64,000 bases of DNA from Pteria penguin (lineage: Eukaryota; Mollusca; Bivalvia; Pterioida; Pteriidae): NCBI GenBank assembly GCA_035048485.1, contig CM068585.1, forward strand, positions 15,233,501-15,297,500, given 5' to 3'. Below the pieces are notes generated by a model. The model saw only the letters and a list, made by a program, of their open reading frames with translations, was not told the DNA's origin and searched no databases. Below, in pieces: positions 62,301 to 62,998 of the stretch (position 1 is its first letter; each line of letters begins with the position of its first letter). Position numbers and translations under genes: made by a program.

Positions 62301-62998
62301 TATCACTTATATGTTGATTTATGAAAAAGCCTTTCTCTTGTTCAAGAAAAAAGCCATTGATAGAAATGCTGTAAGCAAGAAGTTTCAACAAATTTAATGT
62401 TTTGATTTACATGACTTGTGCAAGAAATATGATATAAAAATTCTGTTTGCTTGTTTGACTGTTTTTGGAACAAATATCAATTGGTTCATCTATTTGATGA
62501 GTTCAAATTGATTGCAACCCTAATTTATTTTATATGAGCTTGGTTTGATTTAACATACTTTCATACATTTCTTATTATTGTTCGAGTGTCATGCCTACTC
62601 TTTCTAGTACAGTATTCAGCTGTATTTTATGATGATATTATTCTGAAAATATGATTCTATTATACCTTTAGAAAATGGCCATGTTGAAGACTCCAGAACG
62701 ATATCAACTGAAGCTACCTGACTTGAAGGGTCTTGTGGAGGAGTACATTGCAGGCACTGTTAAGGTACCATGGACAGATGACTGCAAGAGCTCCATAGTG
62801 TTACAGTCATTGGAGAATGCCTCCTCTAGTTTACATTTACTAATAAGATCATTAGATGTAGAAGATTATCAATTATTATACACAAGTTGTAGTCAGACGT
62901 ATTATGGTATGGCGTTGTGGGTTTGTCTGCACCTTGGTAACATGATACAGACCATACTGTGTAGGCTTGGACTTTCAAACTTTTTCCCTATGGCATGA
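2010..62998 (+). CDS. Large multi-exon ROCO-family gene (Cys-rich, SPRY-like, MSP-like, LRR, Roc, COR, TIR-like)
   Basis: Proposed joined exons: 2010-2379, 2732-2949, 4193-4347, 5364-5526, 5645-5763, 7083-7168, 8120-8240, 14655-14775, 16285-16410, 17231-17286, 19356-19452, 21666-21756, 24743-24866, 25137-25221, 28390-28515, 29173-29231, 32626-32798, 34419-34477, 36413-36509, 36985-37173, 38032-38192, 39008-39070, 41734-42493, 42674-42780, 44655-44772, 45590-45790, 46809-46974, 48210-48381, 48862-49008, 51569-51658, 54175-54281, 55222-55303, 55800-55946, 57033-57080, 57186-57359, 57547-57645, 57972-58066, 58478-58628, 59464-59581, 60767-60965, 61273-61339, 62132-62293, 62672-62998. Every junction is GT/AG and phase-consistent, giving about 2,131 residues. 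Approximate residues: Cys-rich 124-340, SPRY-like 371-493, MSP-like 512-616, LRR 1060-1348, Roc 1385-1540, COR 1541-1841, TIR-like 1912-2023. ROCO proteins are GTP-regulated dimeric scaffolds. A role in innate immunity or cell-stress signalling is inferred from the LRR plus TIR-like combination. No kinase domain is present. The start, the exon 2 donor and the last exon are the weakest parts. Confidence 0.85.
2732..2949 (+). CDS. ROCO gene exon 2, cysteine-rich (zinc-binding candidate)
   Basis: A poly-T tract and CAG precede this exon. Its roughly 72 residues hold 12 cysteines and two histidines in CxxC-like pairs (CTLC, CPC, CKYC, CVNC), the pattern of a structural zinc-binding module; no named family is recognised. 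The donor at 2950 (GTTGGT) is not ideal but is phase 0, as exon 3 requires. A better-looking donor at 2991 would break the frame into exon 3. Confidence 0.75.
3400..3575. repeat. Degenerate tandem repeat
   Basis: Four to five diverged copies of a unit containing 'attacgagtgatcaatta' and 'taggtttagcaa', within the intron after exon 2. The rest of that intron (2950-4192) shows nothing else. Confidence 0.7.
4193..4347 (+). CDS. ROCO gene exon 3
   Basis: Acceptor TTGTTGTAG and a strong GTAAGT donor. It encodes 51 residues, including NLRSELRPMPM and FIHIGGTLPSLCLK. Phase 0 in, phase 2 out. Domain unknown; it sits between the Cys-rich segment and the SPRY-like region. Confidence 0.8.
4860..5160 (+). 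repeat. Dispersed repeat fragment, 'ccttgggacagg' family
   Basis: Contains 'cacaaatattccttgggcc' and 'gggacttttgaacaat', shared with 13,735-14,530, 27,670-28,290 and 53,420-53,861. Confidence 0.6.
5364..5526 (+). CDS. ROCO gene exon 4
   Basis: Acceptor ACTTTCAG, donor GTAAAT. The phase 2 entry completes an Asn codon from exon 3. It encodes ASEGVLVNVFPGNAS followed by a helical-looking lysine-rich stretch ending in IRLSDPM. No recognised domain. Confidence 0.85.
5645..5763 (+). CDS. ROCO gene exon 5, CxxC pair
   Basis: Acceptor TTTGTAG, donor GTAAAT. It encodes a Thr/Ala/Glu-rich stretch, then SSICRECRVYQEDGII. The split last codon gives Cys with exon 6, so a CxxC plus a third Cys may finish the zinc-binding region begun in exon 2. 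Confidence 0.85.
6640..7022 (+). repeat. Dispersed repeat, 'gtttcacaaacacatctt' family
   Basis: Shares the order 'ctttccattggtaccataatt', 'gaccttgactgtgacctttgac' and a final 'gcatttatgtttcacaaacac' with regions near 20.1, 21.4, 35.7 and 40.7 kb. A minus-strand open frame here is a shadow. It ends just before exon 6. A short piece of the 'agctcacctgag' family lies near 6,210-6,310. Confidence 0.7.
7083..7168 (+). CDS. ROCO gene exon 6
   Basis: Acceptor ACATTGTAG and donor GTAAGT, phase 2 to phase 1. It encodes YDSLSTARPVAQFVGPKPF and leads into the SPRY-like domain. Confidence 0.85.
7712..8040. mobile_element. Hairpin MITE A, copy 1
   Basis: Begins 'gggtgcagtcctaacataac' and ends 'gttatgttagaactgcacctc', an inverted terminal repeat of about 18 bp. 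Inside are subterminal 'gttaacgcg' palindromes and CpG-rich sequence unlike the AT-rich flank. No coding capacity. A related element is at 39,188-40,563. Confidence 0.75.
8120..8240 (+). CDS. ROCO gene exon 7, start of SPRY-like domain
   Basis: Acceptor ATTACAG, donor GTGAGC. It encodes DHAITGGICQKGYRANC followed by GWGRFSIGYHSDDGG. The aromatic-rich 'IGYHSDDG' strand is typical of SPRY domains, which bind protein partners. Phase 1 in, phase 2 out, continuing into exon 8 across a 6.4-kb repeat-filled intron. Confidence 0.85.
8900..9590 (+). repeat. Dispersed repeat with about four tandem sub-units
   Basis: Starts with 'agctcacctcacaaagtgag'. Then come about four diverged copies of a unit containing 'acttgcacaaatgatgtatc', 'gatgctggtttcagatt' and 'cagtgcacttgt'. 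Open frames here are repeat-derived. Confidence 0.75.
9591..12153 (+). mobile_element. 'agctcacctgag' element, full-length copy
   Basis: Starts 'agctcacctgag' and ends 'ctcaggtgagcgatata', giving 11-bp inverted ends, followed by 'ggcccacttgggcctc'. The interior is about three or four diverged head-to-tail modules ('cgtccagatc...aggtggcgccacca...aaaagtaggtca...accctcctttgac'), with poly-G and poly-T runs. No intact protein. Similar copies occur at 32,853 and 51,778. Confidence 0.8.
12694..12849. repeat. 31-bp tandem repeat, 5 copies
   Basis: Five copies of a 31-bp unit containing 'gtaggctttgtaaatgatca'. Intronic. Confidence 0.9.
13040..13420. repeat. Degenerate 'tcaaggtcactgctgg' repeat
   Basis: Three diverged copies of a unit of about 120 bp containing 'aaccaaatttgga', 'attttgggtcaat' and 'tcaaggtcac'. 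Intronic. Confidence 0.6.
13471..13518. repeat. Short palindrome
   Basis: 'acaattaactcagtattca' and its reverse complement around a short centre: a near-perfect hairpin of about 46 bp. A partial copy of one arm lies near 13,404. Confidence 0.8.
13735..14530 (+). repeat. Dispersed repeat, 'ccttgggacagg' family
   Basis: Contains 'gctccctgaaaagcacaca', then three or four diverged modules with 'catatctctcaaa', 'catcagaattttatcat' and 'ggtcactcaaggtcattt', ending 'gggagcattcatctgtttta'. The same order is seen near 27.7 and 53.4 kb. Confidence 0.75.
14655..14775 (+). CDS. ROCO gene exon 8, SPRY-like core
   Basis: Acceptor TTTTGTAG, donor GTAGGA. It encodes IFIESGASRYNKEKYTVGD and then VTVELKVKERILIFWKNDKE. 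'Y.VGD.V.VELK......FWKN.KE' matches the SPRY pattern GDvIGvgLd.....isFfkNGke. Confidence 0.9.
14776..16284. other. Intron 8, no recognised feature
   Basis: AT-rich intronic sequence. No repeat family, exon or RNA gene recognised. Confidence 0.5.
16285..16410 (+). CDS. ROCO gene exon 9, end of SPRY-like domain
   Basis: Acceptor ATTTTCAG, donor GTAAGT, phase 0 both sides. It encodes IHNMKVNIPSGGYYPIVACH then SSGEVLQLLEVEPW. 'GGYYPIVAC' corresponds to the last SPRY strands (LYP.V....), and the domain ends near EPWIPLN. Confidence 0.9.
16440..16570. repeat. 'gagatatcctcatatctt' low-complexity repeat
   Basis: Short degenerate repeats of 'gtgagatat' and 'tcctcatatct' in the intron after exon 9. 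Confidence 0.6.
17231..17286 (+). CDS. ROCO gene exon 10
   Basis: Short 56-bp exon after a poly-T tract and TTTACAG; donor GTAAAA. It encodes ASFKPTSFDTYKYGNLWI plus part of a Ser codon. It links the SPRY-like and MSP-like domains. Confidence 0.85.
17405..18890 (-). mobile_element. Tc1/mariner-type DNA transposon, decayed
   Basis: Terminal inverted repeats 'agggactttaaaaatgcctat' (17,412-17,432) and its near reverse complement at 18,865-18,885, each close to a TA. Length (about 1.49 kb) and the minus-strand transposase fit Tc1/mariner. It lies in the intron between exons 10 and 11, transcriptionally opposite to the host gene. Confidence 0.8.
17580..18649 (-). pseudogene. Tc1-like transposase pseudogene
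   Basis: Minus-strand remnants in order: an N-terminal helix-turn-helix region (PRPSEQQRYAVLGLVDA, RLVRKYRTTGSGQPR) at 18,308-18,649; NWHDVVFSDKSRFNLSMADG with the second catalytic Asp region at 18,058-18,276; then SPDLNPIEHMWDELG with the third acidic region near 17,760-17,830. A TGG to TAG nonsense change follows 'GGVMV', and the frame is broken near 18,290. An active enzyme would be about 340 residues; this copy cannot make one. Confidence 0.8.
18895..19305. repeat. 57-bp tandem repeat, 7 copies
   Basis: Seven copies of a 57-bp unit starting 'aactgtagaaatacagtg', directly beside the Tc1 element and ending about 50 bp before exon 11. Repetitive open frames on both strands here are artefacts. 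Confidence 0.93.
19356..19452 (+). CDS. ROCO gene exon 11, start of MSP-like domain
   Basis: Acceptor ATTTATAG, donor GTAAGA. It encodes SPARTLPLRREKGKQLTGW and then IVLRNTSKTPVAYR. 'L.L.N.S..PVAY.' is the signature strand of MSP/VAP domains (l.l.N.s...vaFKvk). The match is short and partly degenerate. Confidence 0.85.
20085..20392 (+). repeat. Dispersed repeat, truncated, 'ttccattggtacc' family
   Basis: Starts 'tttttcgcgaaagcgaaggg' with a 'ctgtctgtccatccgtcc' run, then the 'gtgaccttgactgtgacc' module. It is cut off at 20,393 by the inverted-repeat element. Confidence 0.7.
20393..21281. mobile_element. Inverted-repeat element with 'taccgtatttactcga' ends
   Basis: About 30-bp terminal inverted repeats: 'taccgtatttactcgaaaat' at the left, and at the right 'attcgagtaaatacggta'. 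889 bp. The flank is TA-like. Second inner pairs ('taatacgcag' left, 'ataatatgcag' right) suggest internal repeats. No transposase recognised, so non-autonomous. Confidence 0.8.
21380..21655 (+). repeat. Dispersed repeat, 'gtttcacagatgtatc' family
   Basis: Has 'agggacatattgtttttgtc', 'gtctgtctgtttgtctgtc' and the ending 'cccggggcattagtgtttca'. It ends 10-60 bp before exon 12. Confidence 0.7.
21666..21756 (+). CDS. ROCO gene exon 12, MSP-like middle
   Basis: Acceptor TTTGTGCAG, donor GTAATT, phase 0 to phase 1. It encodes INQADCLAIEDESLGYLDQ and LQTLAIEVKME. In an MSP fold this would hold the 'y.v.P..G.i.p....i.v' strands. Confidence 0.85.
22683..23133. mobile_element. Fold-back MITE B with nested inverted repeats
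   Basis: Outer ends 'cctggggctagttgtttgaa' and 'gtttgaaacgactggcctcagg' are inverted copies. Inner arms 'ttcccatttgggcggtatct' and 'agatactgtcccaaatggga' are also inverted. The whole 450 bp could fold on itself. No coding capacity. Confidence 0.8.
23134..24742. other. Intron 12 remainder, no recognised feature
   Basis: AT-rich sequence without recognised repeat, exon or RNA gene. Confidence 0.5.
24743..24866 (+). CDS. ROCO gene exon 13, MSP-like end
   Basis: Acceptor CTTTTAAG, donor GTAATA. It encodes NVEKDLAFTVQWIGLERN, then SFDKVPVSSIFSH. 'KDLAFTVQWIGL' aligns with the 'kdKFlVQs' strand that closes MSP domains. A longer open frame here in another register is a shadow. Confidence 0.85.
25137..25221 (+). 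CDS. ROCO gene exon 14
   Basis: Acceptor TATTTTCAG, donor GTAAGT. It encodes CTATVQDTNEELKEDLMTVK and SFPKPTSP, an acidic helical linker after the MSP-like domain. Phase 2 to phase 0. Confidence 0.85.
25280..26725 (+). repeat. 'aaggtcaaggtcac' repeat array
   Basis: Starts at a short inverted 'taccccccacaaatgaag'/'tttgggggggta' pair, then a 'cgtccgtccg' run and about nine or ten diverged modules of 125-150 bp. Each carries 'gggccataactt', 'atatttcacagaattgttgc', 'catgaccttga.ccaaggtca' and 'ggtcaaaggtcaaggtca'. Bivalve-type dispersed repeat. Open frames on both strands are artefacts. Confidence 0.85.
26920..27126. repeat. About 70-bp tandem repeat, 3 copies
   Basis: Three copies of a unit with 'tctagtctgttacatgtat' and 'gaatttcccactcaagtg'. 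Intron 14. Confidence 0.9.
27127..27660. other. Intron 14 segment, no recognised feature
   Basis: AT-rich, unremarkable. Confidence 0.5.
27670..28290 (+). repeat. Dispersed repeat, 'ccttgggacagg' family
   Basis: Starts 'ctacctgaaaattgcggggg', has 'ctgtctgtctgttcatctga' and 'cactcaaggtcatttctgaa', and ends 'ggagcatccattagtttcac' plus 'actcttgtttcag'. The last piece looks like a splice acceptor but is a repeat end shared with 53,861. Confidence 0.7.
28390..28515 (+). CDS. ROCO gene exon 15
   Basis: Acceptor TATTTTAG, donor GTAAGT, phase 0 both sides. It encodes HFLMEVFKNSTLIKQYWLK and FEIPFNSGEYVVSCPKSP. No domain recognised. Confidence 0.85.
29173..29231 (+). CDS. ROCO gene exon 16
   Basis: A 59-bp exon with acceptor TTTTTCAG and donor GTGAGT. 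It encodes SFLYPSIRSRGMKTVVKIE and two bases of an Asp codon. The following 3.4-kb intron has little recognisable content. Confidence 0.85.
29232..32625. other. Intron 16 (3.4 kb), little content
   Basis: AT-rich. Two small local duplications are visible: 'gcttgttattttaaga' units of about 64 bp at 29,648-29,770, and 'agtatcagtatttgaatttg'-type units near 32,350-32,450. No exon, transposon or RNA gene recognised. Confidence 0.5.
32626..32798 (+). CDS. ROCO gene exon 17
   Basis: Acceptor CGTTTTAG, donor GTATGT. It encodes AVYAEAVLTDVYEGGFYCLE followed by an acidic stretch with FDDSMLNFNEEFDSS. The 'YAEAVLTDVYEGGFYCLEY' run recalls small barrel (Tudor-like) strands, but that is speculation. Confidence 0.88.
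32853..33895 (+). mobile_element. 'agctcacctgag' element, truncated copy
   Basis: Starts 'agctcacctgagctgaagg', with 'ggtggcgccaccacagg' and poly-G modules as in the 9.6-kb copy, but lacks the 'caggtgagcgatata' end. Intron 17. Confidence 0.75.
34419..34477 (+). CDS. ROCO gene exon 18
   Basis: Acceptor TTTTGCAG, donor GTAAGG, phase 1 to phase 0. It encodes ESKKLINRTFVTMPPYLMHK. Short linker exon. Confidence 0.85.
35367..35655. repeat. 142-bp direct duplication
   Basis: Two adjacent copies of about 142 bp beginning 'tatttcactttctagattgc', about 95% alike. The first copy is partly open ('KNDLLSNESFNFKKFLEEYF') but has no splice support. Confidence 0.9.
35720..36212 (+). repeat. Dispersed repeat, 'gtttcacaaacctatctt' family
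   Basis: Modules of 'catttctttgcaagatatttccattg', 'gaccttgtggctttgac' and 'tttgacctacattt', ending 'agcataatgtttcacaaacc'. It lies just upstream of the possible cassette exon. Confidence 0.7.
36222..36279 (+). other. Possible cassette (poison) exon of the ROCO gene
   Basis: Acceptor GTTTTGTTTAG and a strong GTAAGT donor frame 58 bp that read FRRRKIDFVLNFTKVENLQ in the phase left by exon 18. Joining this donor to exon 19 creates an immediate TGA. A weaker internal GTGGAA donor (after 'NFTK') would keep the frame. Skipping the segment also keeps the frame, so it is left out of the main model. Confidence 0.35.
36413..36509 (+). CDS. ROCO gene exon 19
   Basis: Acceptor TTGTTTTAG, donor GTATGA. 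It encodes DSIKALETIDKDWKTDSLQ and RFSICNQNIHRFT. Only this frame is open. The exon end and donor are duplicated three more times in the intron that follows. Confidence 0.85.
36497..36690 (+). repeat. Tandem copies of exon 19 end and splice donor
   Basis: Units of 49-52 bp. Each repeats the exon 19 tail 'catagatttacag' followed by 'gtatgatcaattctgtat'. Donor-like GTs lie at 36,510, 36,559, 36,611 and 36,663. Reading past the first donor meets a TAG within about 30 bp. Confidence 0.9.
36985..37173 (+). CDS. ROCO gene exon 20
   Basis: Acceptor GATTGTAG, donor GTAATT. It encodes VQEQMITYLSRTLPDWLNG, then AFAYLPSDIGSQQLMYPKL and NVSVHRLCSFV. Well-formed coding sequence of unknown fold. Confidence 0.9.
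37174..38031. other. Intron 20, no recognised feature
   Basis: AT-rich intron without recognised content. The next intron (38,193-39,007) is similar. Confidence 0.5.
38032..38192 (+). CDS. ROCO gene exon 21
   Basis: Acceptor ACATTTGTAG, donor GTATGC. It encodes VKLRIPIHFMDMPGMKPSE and LTYGCLYQGWVYTALISKK. Phase 1 to phase 0. No domain recognised. Confidence 0.9.
39008..39070 (+). CDS. ROCO gene exon 22
   Basis: A 63-bp, phase 0 exon with acceptor CTATTTCAG and donor GTGAGT. It encodes LLLPSYTQLFSGELGDMTRE plus Glu. Confidence 0.85.
39580..39608. repeat. 'aat' microsatellite
   Basis: Short 'aataataataat' run inside the larger hairpin element. Confidence 0.8.
39660..39812. repeat. Hairpin repeat C, copy 1
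   Basis: Arms 'caattttgcaatttattgag' and 'ctcaataaattgcaaaatt' with inner arms 'atatggtttgaggcgg' and 'ccgtctcaaacc'. About 150 bp fold-back. A relative lies at 60,080-60,222. Confidence 0.85.
40690..41590 (+). repeat. Dispersed repeat, 'gtttcacaaaaacatgtt' family, long copy
   Basis: Starts 'gctccctgattgacagatc', continues through five modules with 'ttccattggtacaataattt' and 'gaccttgtgaccttgaa', and ends 'ggggacatagtgtttcacaa'. Repeat-derived open frames only. It ends about 145 bp before exon 23. Confidence 0.75.
41734..42493 (+). CDS. ROCO gene exon 23, leucine-rich repeats (largest exon)
   Basis: At 760 bp this is the longest exon. After acceptor ATAATTTTAG it reads IEYLMYQLMHCNASLCSIYA and a basic linker. 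From about 42,030 it holds roughly six leucine-rich repeats with the LxxLxLxxxxLxxLP pattern (for example LETLKLDKLGITKLPKDLL and LQDLNLDYNPLTTLPNDM). LRRs upstream of a Roc domain are the usual ROCO layout and serve as a partner-binding platform. The donor is GTGAGT at 42,494. An overlapping minus-strand open frame is a shadow. Confidence 0.95.
42674..42780 (+). CDS. ROCO gene exon 24
   Basis: Acceptor TATTTGTAG, donor GTCAGT. It encodes GIPLIKFEGAKESMTVDQYQ and EENPSVTNYLSHE, a spacer within the LRR region. Phase 1 to phase 0. Confidence 0.9.
42781..44654 (+). repeat. Intron 24: diverged dispersed repeat
   Basis: From about 42,860 it resembles the 'agctcacctgag' family ('tgatctagagaggtg', 'ctctcaagtgagctatttt'). 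From about 43,250 to 44,100 there are weak repeats of 'gtatacagcatctttataac' and 'ggcaatatttggcccca'. No coding signal. Confidence 0.55.
44655..44772 (+). CDS. ROCO gene exon 25
   Basis: Acceptor GATTTTTCAG, donor GTAGGT. It encodes TVMKLFNEFDNNANAMLEV and LNLKIFFEIPRLGFK. Phase 0 to phase 1. A helical spacer between the two LRR blocks. Confidence 0.88.
44773..45589. other. Intron 25, no recognised feature
   Basis: AT-rich intron. The next one (45,791-46,808) is similar; no repeats or exons recognised. Confidence 0.5.
45590..45790 (+). CDS. ROCO gene exon 26, second LRR block
   Basis: Acceptor CTATTCAAG, donor GTTAGA. It encodes about three LRRs: IPPVIFDLISLQELYLTYQ, then VNLQILDVSQCPLLEGL. 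It runs straight into the Roc domain through exon 27, as in other LRR-Roc proteins. Phase 1 on both sides. Confidence 0.9.
46809..46974 (+). CDS. ROCO gene exon 27, Roc domain P-loop (G1)
   Basis: Acceptor AATTCCAG, donor GTATGT. It encodes the last LRR (INLHSCPSLRTPPNEVVSRG), a helix (IRAYLKRLAGG), then RTKLMFVGLGEAGKTS. GLGEAGKTS is a Walker A P-loop (GxxxxGKT/S) that binds GTP phosphates. 'PPxEVVSRG...I..YL..L' before the P-loop is typical of LRR-Roc junctions. Confidence 0.95.
47130..47400. repeat. Dispersed repeat D, copy 1
   Basis: Contains 'cagcacagaaagcgacattt', 'gcagacttttgattgttatg' and 'tgtccgacttgtccaacc'. A second copy in the same direction is at 58,790-59,030. Intron 27; the rest of this intron (to 48,209) shows nothing. 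Confidence 0.7.
48210..48381 (+). CDS. ROCO gene exon 28, Roc switch I and switch II
   Basis: Acceptor TTTGTTTAG, donor GTATTT. It encodes LLQALMSGEGKTSGTQNAQL, TDGIEIKTWTL (switch I Thr) and IIFSAWDFAGQTVYYNTHQ. DFAGQ is the G3/switch II motif (DxxGQ). Upstream in-frame residues near 48,187 are intronic. Confidence 0.95.
48862..49008 (+). CDS. ROCO gene exon 29, Roc G4 motif
   Basis: Acceptor ATTTTGTAG, donor GTAAGC. It encodes FFLSNRAVYMLLWNMRMGFE, the Roc hallmark FWLSSIACHAPETP, and IIIIGTQSDQ. The last corresponds to the GTHxD guanine-specificity loop, with Gln in place of His. The exon end starts a tandem array of 45-bp copies, each with its own donor, so the true donor in any transcript is uncertain. 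Confidence 0.92.
49009..49635 (+). repeat. Tandem array of Roc exon end plus splice donor (14 units)
   Basis: Fourteen head-to-tail units, mostly 45 bp (one of 46, the last two 42 and 44 and diverged). Each begins 'gtaagcagtatccctgttat' and ends 'cacaatctgaccag', copying the last 33 bp of exon 29 and its donor. GTAAG donors occur at 49,009, 49,054, 49,099, 49,144, 49,189, 49,234, 49,280, 49,325, 49,370, 49,415, 49,460, 49,505, 49,550, 49,592 and 49,636. The first five units keep frame and read VSSIPVIIIGTQSDQ; the 46-bp unit shifts the frame to a stop at 49,275. Long open frames on both strands here come from the repeat. Confidence 0.97.
49770..50057. repeat. 36-bp tandem repeat, about 8 copies
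   Basis: Diverged copies of a unit with 'ggataagaaccaaagtcaag' and 'atactgatagcactta'. It follows the donor array in intron 29 but is unrelated in sequence. Minus-strand open frames of Leu/Ile repeats are artefacts. Confidence 0.92.
50420..51330. mobile_element. Probable fold-back element, intron 29
   Basis: Left part 'aaatcaccgctcacgattca' and 'gtggtgattcactgcaac' and right part 'gctgtggtgattcacag' and 'gtggtgatttgcggtgatt' are rough inverted copies. The centre (50,965-51,045) is a hairpin with 'ctgattaaaa' and 'tttttaatcag' arms. Boundaries uncertain, no coding capacity. Confidence 0.5.
51569..51658 (+). CDS. ROCO gene exon 30, Roc G5 region
   Basis: Acceptor GATGGCAG, donor GTAAGT. It encodes VPKPEIPEKDLRRRYPQISA then FHYVSSITGD. 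The 'VSSITGDG' run, completed by exon 31, is the G5-like end of Roc domains. Phase 0 on both sides, after a 2.6-kb intron full of repeats. Confidence 0.9.
51778..53171 (+). mobile_element. 'agctcacctgag' element, second full copy
   Basis: Starts 'agctcacctgagtcttgag' and ends 'tcaggtgagtgatataggcc'. Internally it has the same modules ('aggtggcatcaccacagg', 'gaatgatctagagggg'), with a foreign 'aggcatttttctcctt' piece near 52,170. No intact protein. Confidence 0.75.
53420..53861 (+). repeat. Dispersed repeat, 'ccttgggacagg' family
   Basis: Modules of 'catatctcttaatccgttga', 'cacaaatgttccttggga' and 'caaggtcaaggtcact', ending 'ggagcatccatcagtattac' and 'ttcttgtttccag'. The terminal acceptor-like string is a repeat end. 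Confidence 0.7.
53862..54174. other. Unexplained moderately GC-rich segment before exon 31
   Basis: Two open stretches lie here (one reading YGNCGAVTLDGKIINVPSN, stop at 54,005; another open from 54,013 into exon 31). A short inverted pair, 'attaatgttccctccaatt' and 'aatttggagggaatgttaat', surrounds 53,955-54,030. Not supported as an exon because exon 30 joins 54,175 in frame directly. Confidence 0.4.
54175..54281 (+). CDS. ROCO gene exon 31, Roc end and COR start
   Basis: Acceptor TTACTTTCAG and donor GTAAAT. It encodes GIPALQKTLLDVTLKQKYMG and IPQVWLNLEKKIL. 'I..L...L...T.....MGE.IP..WL.LE' is the Roc-COR linker pattern. The same frame is open upstream to 54,013, but that stretch adds nothing recognisable. 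Confidence 0.9.
54409..54901. mobile_element. hAT-like MITE
   Basis: Ends 'tagaaatgtaatgatac' and 'attattacatctcta' are inverted copies, flanked by 8-bp near-repeats 'ctcatgac' and 'ctcttgac', which fits a hAT-type target duplication. Inside are three direct 31-bp copies containing 'cacgatacttgaagtata' (54,437-54,530) and an opposite-strand 'atcatgatatatcgtatcatg' block. No transposase. Confidence 0.7.
54902..55022. repeat. Long hairpin next to the hAT-like MITE
   Basis: Inner arms of about 34 bp ('acataatgaaaatatg' / 'catattttcattatgt') with a 6-bp loop, and outer arms 'ttgacagtgat' / 'attactgtcaa'. About 120 bp in all. Confidence 0.85.
55222..55303 (+). CDS. ROCO gene exon 32, COR
   Basis: Acceptor ATTTTCCAG, donor GTAAGC. 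It encodes ERSKHSILDWSTVEQFAIEQ and GIYEDND, the start of the COR-A subdomain. Phase 2 to phase 0. Confidence 0.88.
55800..55946 (+). CDS. ROCO gene exon 33, COR-A core
   Basis: Acceptor GCTATACAG, donor GTAAAC. It encodes VKQAVKFLDDLGTVQYFDND, KVVINPQWIVNVMACVVSV and KKSPIQ. 'A..FL.DLG.V.YF......VVI.PQWIV..M' is a clear COR domain signature. COR mediates dimerisation and couples to Roc nucleotide state. Confidence 0.95.
55989..56871. mobile_element. Pogo/Tigger-like inverted-repeat element
   Basis: Ends 'tacagtaaactccacatac' and 'aaatgtgttttacagta' are inverted copies of about 25 bp starting with TA-CAGTA, typical of pogo-type Tc1/mariner elements, with TA flanks. Both subterminal parts carry 'attacgaa'/'agcgaac' repeats. 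A 137-residue minus-strand open frame inside (56,224-56,637) resembles no transposase I recognise. Confidence 0.7.
57033..57080 (+). CDS. ROCO gene exon 34, COR
   Basis: A 48-bp microexon with acceptor CTCTTAG and donor GTAAAA. It encodes VSLTDLHHSALAATTE, in phase 0 on both sides. It lies between two COR exons in the same frame and could be skipped without a frameshift. Confidence 0.75.
57186..57359 (+). CDS. ROCO gene exon 35, COR
   Basis: Acceptor ATTTTGTAG, donor GTAAGT. It encodes ENDGRFKHEHIKDIWGKYDE, LLSLTEEFDLTFPLPG and VVPCLLPMEPPAE. 'G...H..I...W..Y......L..L...FDL' and 'LVPCLLP' are COR hallmarks. Confidence 0.95.
57547..57645 (+). CDS. ROCO gene exon 36, COR-B
   Basis: Acceptor CTCTTCTAG, donor GTAAAG. 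It encodes LKWPDLDTESGHRENKM and LYKFAYLPAGLFNRAQ. 'Y.F.YLP.GLF.R' opens the COR-B subdomain. Phase 0 on both sides. Confidence 0.93.
57972..58066 (+). CDS. ROCO gene exon 37, COR-B
   Basis: Acceptor CTTGCTCAG, donor GTCTGT. It encodes VRLFQFSDGKLIWKKGSML and NHHVALIKQQ. Hydrophobic strands ending '..A.I.Q' fit COR-B. Phase 0 to phase 2. Confidence 0.9.
58478..58628 (+). CDS. ROCO gene exon 38, COR-B end
   Basis: Acceptor TTTTGACAG, donor GTCTGC. It encodes KELVIQVQGPRPENILLLIH, EVFESLIEESFHGVDYSFYI and PCPDCITKE. 'I.V.G..P...L..I......L..E.F.G..Y...IPCP.C' is the usual end of metazoan COR domains. Confidence 0.93.
58790..59030. repeat. Dispersed repeat D, copy 2
   Basis: Shares 'tttcagcatagaaagc', 'gcagactttgattgttatg' and 'tgtctgacttgtccaaccc' with 47,130-47,400. 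Intron 38. Confidence 0.7.
59464..59581 (+). CDS. ROCO gene exon 39
   Basis: Acceptor TTTGCTAG, donor GTTAGT. It encodes GTKEPSLFQADLIRRAKDL, FLQCTKYFHAVSMGQLL. It links COR to the TIR-like region. Phase 0 to phase 1. Confidence 0.88.
60080..60222. repeat. Hairpin repeat C, copy 2
   Basis: Arms 'acaattttgcagtttattgag' style and inverse 'ctcaaaaaattgcaaaattgt', inner arms 'aaatgatatggtttg' and 'caaactatatcattt'. Same family as 39,660-39,812. Intron 39. Confidence 0.85.
60474..60592. mobile_element. Minimal palindromic MITE with 11-bp target duplication
   Basis: Two 46-bp inverted arms (60,485-60,530 and 60,536-60,581, about four mismatches) around a 5-bp loop 'gtggg'. Both sides are bounded by the perfect 11-bp direct repeat 'aaggtcatatt' (60,474-60,484 and 60,582-60,592). 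The arms include 'attctctgcccttctc' and 'tcggcggttt', far more GC-rich than the flank. Confidence 0.9.
60767..60965 (+). CDS. ROCO gene exon 40, start of TIR-like domain
   Basis: Acceptor CTTTTAAG, donor GTGAGT. After a helix (HLQHSISALQSITKAMTN) it encodes DVALLFCQNDVPKEGDTSK and IKRDIEAMGFSV. 'DV.LLFC..D.....V.DI...GFSVW' matches TIR strand A, the AA loop and helix A. TIR domains are signalling or NAD-cleaving modules. Confidence 0.88.
61273..61339 (+). CDS. ROCO gene exon 41, TIR-like domain
   Basis: Acceptor TTTTTAAG, donor GTGAGA. It encodes WSPESEQKLSMEDFILHVKN plus CK. The 'W......S..DFI..V..CK' pattern corresponds to TIR strand B, BB loop and helix B. Phase 2 to phase 0. Confidence 0.88.
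61340..62131. other. Intron 41, no recognised feature
   Basis: AT-rich intron. The upstream end keeps an open frame for a while, but exon 42 joins in phase at 62,132. Confidence 0.5.
62132..62293 (+). CDS. ROCO gene exon 42, TIR-like domain
   Basis: Acceptor ATTTTACAG, donor GTAAAT. It encodes IAVACVSDAFESDQHCNSMF, VYAKEQLMKSVVICVITES and MLWQNTDMGMKIGQP. 'I.VACVSDAF..S..C...F.YA.....V.ICVI' is the TIR strand C to D region. The residue that is Glu in NADase TIRs (S..C..E) appears to be Met here (about residue 1988), suggesting a non-catalytic TIR. Confidence 0.9.
62672..62998 (+). CDS. ROCO gene exon 43 (last exon in window; end uncertain)
   Basis: Acceptor ACCTTTAG, phase 0. It encodes KMAMLKTPERYQLKLPDLKG, LVEEYIAGTVKVPW and later ASSSLHLLIRSLDVEDYQLL, which fit the end of a TIR-like domain plus a tail. 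The frame stays open to a TGA at 62,998. The last 35 residues or so look less coding, and donor-like GTs (for example at 62,939, GTAACA) occur, so the exon may end earlier with further exons beyond the window. Confidence 0.7.
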   Translation, partial: KMAMLKTPERYQLKLPDLKGLVEEYIAGTVKVPWTDDCKSSIVLQSLENASSSLHLLIRSLDVEDYQLLYTSCSQTYYGMALWVCLHLGNMIQTILCRLGLSNFFPMA